Shown piece by piece: positions 7,233 through 9,101 of a stretch of 9,101 bases of DNA. The stretch is from an uncultured Prevotella sp. (lineage in GTDB: Bacteria > Bacteroidota > Bacteroidia > Bacteroidales > Bacteroidaceae). Position 1 is the first letter of the stretch. Each line of letters opens with the position of its first letter. The notes beneath the pieces were generated by a model. The model saw nothing but the letters and a program-made list of their open reading frames with translations. It was not told where the DNA came from and ran no database searches. The DNA is taken from assembly GCA_902477645.1 (NCBI GenBank), contig CABSIA010000125.1:1-9101 (forward strand), given 5' to 3'. The translations under genes were made by a program, and so were the position numbers.

Positions 7233-8477
7233 ATGAACGAAAAAATAACAGATTTCGAAATAATGGCGCCAGTCGGCTCACGTGAGTCGCTTGCCGCCGC
7301 CATCAACTCCGGCGCAGGCTCAGTTTACTTCGGCATCGGTCAGTTGAACATGCGCTCGCACTCAGCAAACCATTTCACAATTGACGATCTCCGTGAGATT
7401 GCAGCCACGTGCAACAGCCACGGAATAAACTCGTACCTGACCGTAAACACAGTAATCTACGGCGAGGATCTCGACAACATGCGCACAATCATCGATGCCG
7501 CAGCCGAGGCCGGCATAACCGCCGTAATCGCATCCGACGTTGCCGTAATGACATATTGCCGTCAGCGTGGCGTGGAGGTACACCTGTCTACCCAACTCAA
7601 CATATCAAATATTGAGGCGCTGAAATTCTACGCCCAGTTTGCCGACGTGGTAGTGCTGGCACGTGAGCTTAACCTCGACCAAGTGGCAGAGATACACCGG
7701 CAGATAGTGGAGCAGAACATTTGCGGGCCAAAGGGGGAGCAAATCCGCATTGAGATGTTCTGTCATGGCGCCTTGTGCATGGCTATCAGCGGCAAGTGCT
7801 ACATGAGTCTGCACAACGCAAACCGCAGCGCAAACCGCGGACAATGCGTGCAGATTTGCCGCCGCTCGTACACTGCCACCGACAATGAGACGGGCAACCA
7901 GATTGAGATTGACAACAAATATCTGATGAGCCCCAAGGACCTGAAAACCATACGTTTCATCGACAAAATGATGAAGGCCGGCGTAAGGGTGTTCAAGATT
8001 GAGGGCAGGGCACGCGGACCAGAATATGTCCACACGGTAGTGAGCTGTTACCGTGAGGCTATGGCAAGCGTTCTTGACGGAACTTTTACAGAAGAGCGGA
8101 AGGACAAGTGGGACGAGAGACTCGCCACAGTCTTCAACCGTGGTTTCTGGGACGGGTACTATCTCGGACAAACACTGGGCGAATGGAACAAGAACTACGG
8201 CTCTGCCGCCACTGAGCGCAAGACTCTGGTAGGCAAGGTGACAAAATATTTCTCCAAGCTCGGAGTGGCTGAGGTCTCGGTAGATGCCGCTGAGTTCGGC
8301 GTTGGCGACAAACTGCTAATAACGGGCAACACCACCGGCGCACTCTGGCTTACAGCCACTGAGATACGCACCGACTTGGAGCCTGTAGACCGCGCGCCGC
8401 AACATCAGCGGGTGTCGATACCCGTGCCCGAGAAAGTCAGGCCAAACGACAAGCTGTTCAGAATAGACATTTTATAA
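7233..8477 (+). CDS. U32-family protein, TrhP/RlhA-like RNA hydroxylation type
   Basis: A 414-residue protein from the ATG at 7233; an in-frame ATG at 7215 would add MANFAT, but the likely promoter overlaps that stretch and homologues usually begin just before the (E)LMAPVGS motif. MAPVGSRESLAAAINSGAGS near the N-terminus and the full U32 signature at residues 174-192 (EMFCHGALCMAISGKCYMS) identify the family. Cys182, Cys189, Cys205 and Cys209 are conserved-type cysteines, some of which bind a 4Fe-4S cluster in studied members. KYLMSPKDL, FKIEGRARG and FNRGFWDGYYLG follow, then a C-terminal beta-barrel-like segment (about 333-414). Despite the 'peptidase' name, characterised relatives TrhP (tRNA U34) and RlhA (23S rRNA) take part in RNA hydroxylation, and UbiU/UbiV in ubiquinone hydroxylation. 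Length and the PKDL/KIEGR blocks favour TrhP-like, but the exact subfamily cannot be fixed by eye. It diverges from the peptidase gene and is followed by sufE. Confidence 0.92.
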   Translation: MNEKITDFEIMAPVGSRESLAAAINSGAGSVYFGIGQLNMRSHSANHFTIDDLREIAATCNSHGINSYLTVNTVIYGEDLDNMRTIIDAAAEAGITAVIASDVAVMTYCRQRGVEVHLSTQLNISNIEALKFYAQFADVVVLARELNLDQVAEIHRQIVEQNICGPKGEQIRIEMFCHGALCMAISGKCYMSLHNANRSANRGQCVQICRRSYTATDNETGNQIEIDNKYLMSPKDLKTIRFIDKMMKAGVRVFKIEGRARGPEYVHTVVSCYREAMASVLDGTFTEERKDKWDERLATVFNRGFWDGYYLGQTLGEWNKNYGSAATERKTLVGKVTKYFSKLGVAEVSVDAAEFGVGDKLLITGNTTGALWLTATEIRTDLEPVDRAPQHQRVSIPVPEKVRPNDKLFRIDIL

Positions 8478-8504
8478 ATTACGAATTTTGAATTACGAAT
8501 TTTG
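8477..8504 (+). repeat. Two perfect tandem copies of a 14-bp unit
   Basis: AATTACGAATTTTG occurs at 8477-8490 and again at 8491-8504 with no gap. The first copy begins on the last base of the U32 stop codon. The array forms the left edge of the larger repeat-rich spacer. Confidence 0.8.
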
Positions 8505-8605
8505 AGTTATTCTCGCTTCGCTGCGATTATAAATTCTGAATTAATAATTCAAAATCGGCTTTGCCGACAATTCGAAACTCAAAACTCAAAATTAAACACA
8601 ACACC
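8478..8605. repeat. Repeat-rich palindromic intergenic element between U32 gene and sufE
   Basis: Nearly all of this 128-base spacer is repeated or palindromic. AATTTTGAGTT (8498-8508) and AACTCAAAATT (8583-8593) are inverted 11-bp arms. Between them lie a GC hairpin (TCGC 8513-8516 with GCGA 8523-8526), a 15-bp near-palindrome, TGAATTAATAATTCA (8537-8551), and a perfect 5-bp stem, TCGGC/GCCGA (8555-8567), with a TTT loop. The build (AT-rich GAATT arms around small GC hairpins) recalls short dispersed intergenic repeats seen in Bacteroidales genomes. It has no coding capacity or transposase. It could shape, stabilise or partly terminate the transcript, but no T-run follows the hairpins. Confidence 0.65.
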
Positions 8606-9022
8606 ATGACAATAAACGAAATACAAGACGAGATAGTTGAGGACTTCGCCGATTTCGACGACTGGATGGACAAATACCAGATGCTGATAGACCTCGGCAA
8701 CGAACTCTCTGCGCTGAACGAGAAATATAAAACCGAGCAGAACCTCATAGACGGATGCCAGAGCCGGGTATGGCTCAACTGCACATATACCGACGGCAAC
8801 CTGTATTTTGAGGCCGACAGCGATGCGCTGATAGTGAAAGGAATCATCGCACTGCTGATAAAGGCCGTAAGCGGACATACTCCTGCCGAAATCCGCGACA
8901 CGCCCTTGTTTAGAGAGAAATTCATCAACCCCAAAGACCATCTGTCGCCAACCCGCTCGAACGGACTTTTAGCAATGGTGAAACAGATAAAGGCATACGC
9001 CGTGGCATACGCCGCAAAATAA
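8606..9022 (+). CDS. sufE: SufE family Fe-S cluster assembly sulfur-transfer protein
   Basis: A 138-residue protein from the ATG at 8606. The frame stays open back to a TTG at 8561, but that stretch lies inside the repeat element and encodes nothing family-like. SufE accepts persulfide sulfur from the cysteine desulfurase SufS and passes it to the Suf scaffold for Fe-S cluster assembly in the cytoplasm. The active-site block is LIDGCQSRVW with Cys51, the same position as in E. coli SufE. FEADSDALIVKGIIALLI and the C-terminal LSPTRSNGLLAMV are further family hallmarks. Length matches the family (about 140 residues). The leader is A-rich without a Shine-Dalgarno sequence, as is usual in Bacteroidetes. 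The next gene starts 9 bases after the stop, implying an operon. No sufBCDS genes are visible in the window. Confidence 0.95.
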   Translation: MTINEIQDEIVEDFADFDDWMDKYQMLIDLGNELSALNEKYKTEQNLIDGCQSRVWLNCTYTDGNLYFEADSDALIVKGIIALLIKAVSGHTPAEIRDTPLFREKFINPKDHLSPTRSNGLLAMVKQIKAYAVAYAAK

Positions 9023-9031
9023 GCCCGCAAC

Positions 9032-9101
9032 ATGAGAAAACTGAAGACCATAGAGATGAGCCGCCTGACGGCAGAGGAATTCAGGCAGGCCGAGAAGCTG
9101 C
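9032..9101 (+). CDS. Probable TrmH/SpoU-family RNA methyltransferase, N-terminal fragment
   Basis: The window ends after 23 codons of an open frame starting at the ATG at 9032, 9 bases after the sufE stop. The peptide begins MRKLKTIEMSRLTAEEF and continues RQAEKL. This resembles the N-terminus of Bacteroidetes TrmH-family 2'-O-methyltransferases, in which a K-L-x(4)-E-x-x-R-(I/L)-(S/T) opening precedes the LDN/IGS SAM-knot motifs. Those motifs lie beyond the edge, so the call rests on a short match recalled from the family. Close spacing indicates co-transcription with sufE. Confidence 0.5.
   Translation, partial: MRKLKTIEMSRLTAEEFRQAEKL

Noticed and set aside
7605..8171. 188-codon open frame on the minus strand
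   Set aside because: It is antisense to the clear U32 coding sequence and has no family motif.
8561..8605. Upstream TTG start for sufE
   Set aside because: The added 15 codons fall inside the palindromic repeat element and do not match SufE N-termini; ATG at 8606 places the catalytic Cys at the family position 51.
8527..9051. 174-codon open frame on the minus strand
   Set aside because: It is antisense to sufE, whose active-site and C-terminal motifs are unmistakable.

Overview
The window looks like a Bacteroidales chromosome (Prevotella, Bacteroides or Muribaculaceae-like; genus not resolved). The indicators are a DUF6443-type RHS protein, a C-terminal domain resembling a type IX secretion (T9SS) sorting domain, signal peptides ending before Gln, starts without Shine-Dalgarno sequences, and TAnnTTTG promoter elements. 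There is no plasmid, phage, IS, tRNA, rRNA or CRISPR signature.

Left two thirds (1-6004, minus strand): a three-gene operon transcribed towards the left edge. Its first gene (6004 to 4889) encodes a secreted protein, probably lipid-anchored, with a putative T9SS sorting domain. It overlaps by 4 bases (ATGA) the start of a 1023-residue RHS-like shell protein (4892 to 1821). After 38 bases comes a second RHS protein with an N-terminal DUF6443-like region and YD repeats (1782 to beyond base 1). That gene is cut by the window edge, so its RHS core and any variable C-terminal tip are not visible. All three products carry export signals, so they probably form one cell-surface or secreted assembly. 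Base composition is uneven: sampled lines give about 54% GC in the cut RHS gene and about 40% in the shell gene.

Middle (6151-7194, minus strand): a papain-fold (C1) cysteine peptidase lipoprotein with complete catalytic residues. A 146-base spacer separates it from the RHS operon and holds a candidate promoter and repeated GTTACA/TGTAAC motifs. The peptidase diverges from the gene on its right across only 38 bases, which contain two opposed TAnnTTTG elements 4-5 bases from the start codons.

Right third (7233-9101, plus strand): housekeeping genes. They are a U32-family protein of the TrhP/RlhA RNA-hydroxylation type, a 128-base repeat-rich spacer with hairpins, sufE (Fe-S cluster sulfur transfer), and the first 23 codons of a probable TrmH/SpoU-family RNA methyltransferase. 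U32 proteins of this type carry or need Fe-S clusters, so the three genes make a plausible RNA-modification and Fe-S neighbourhood. The repeat spacer leaves open whether they are co-transcribed.
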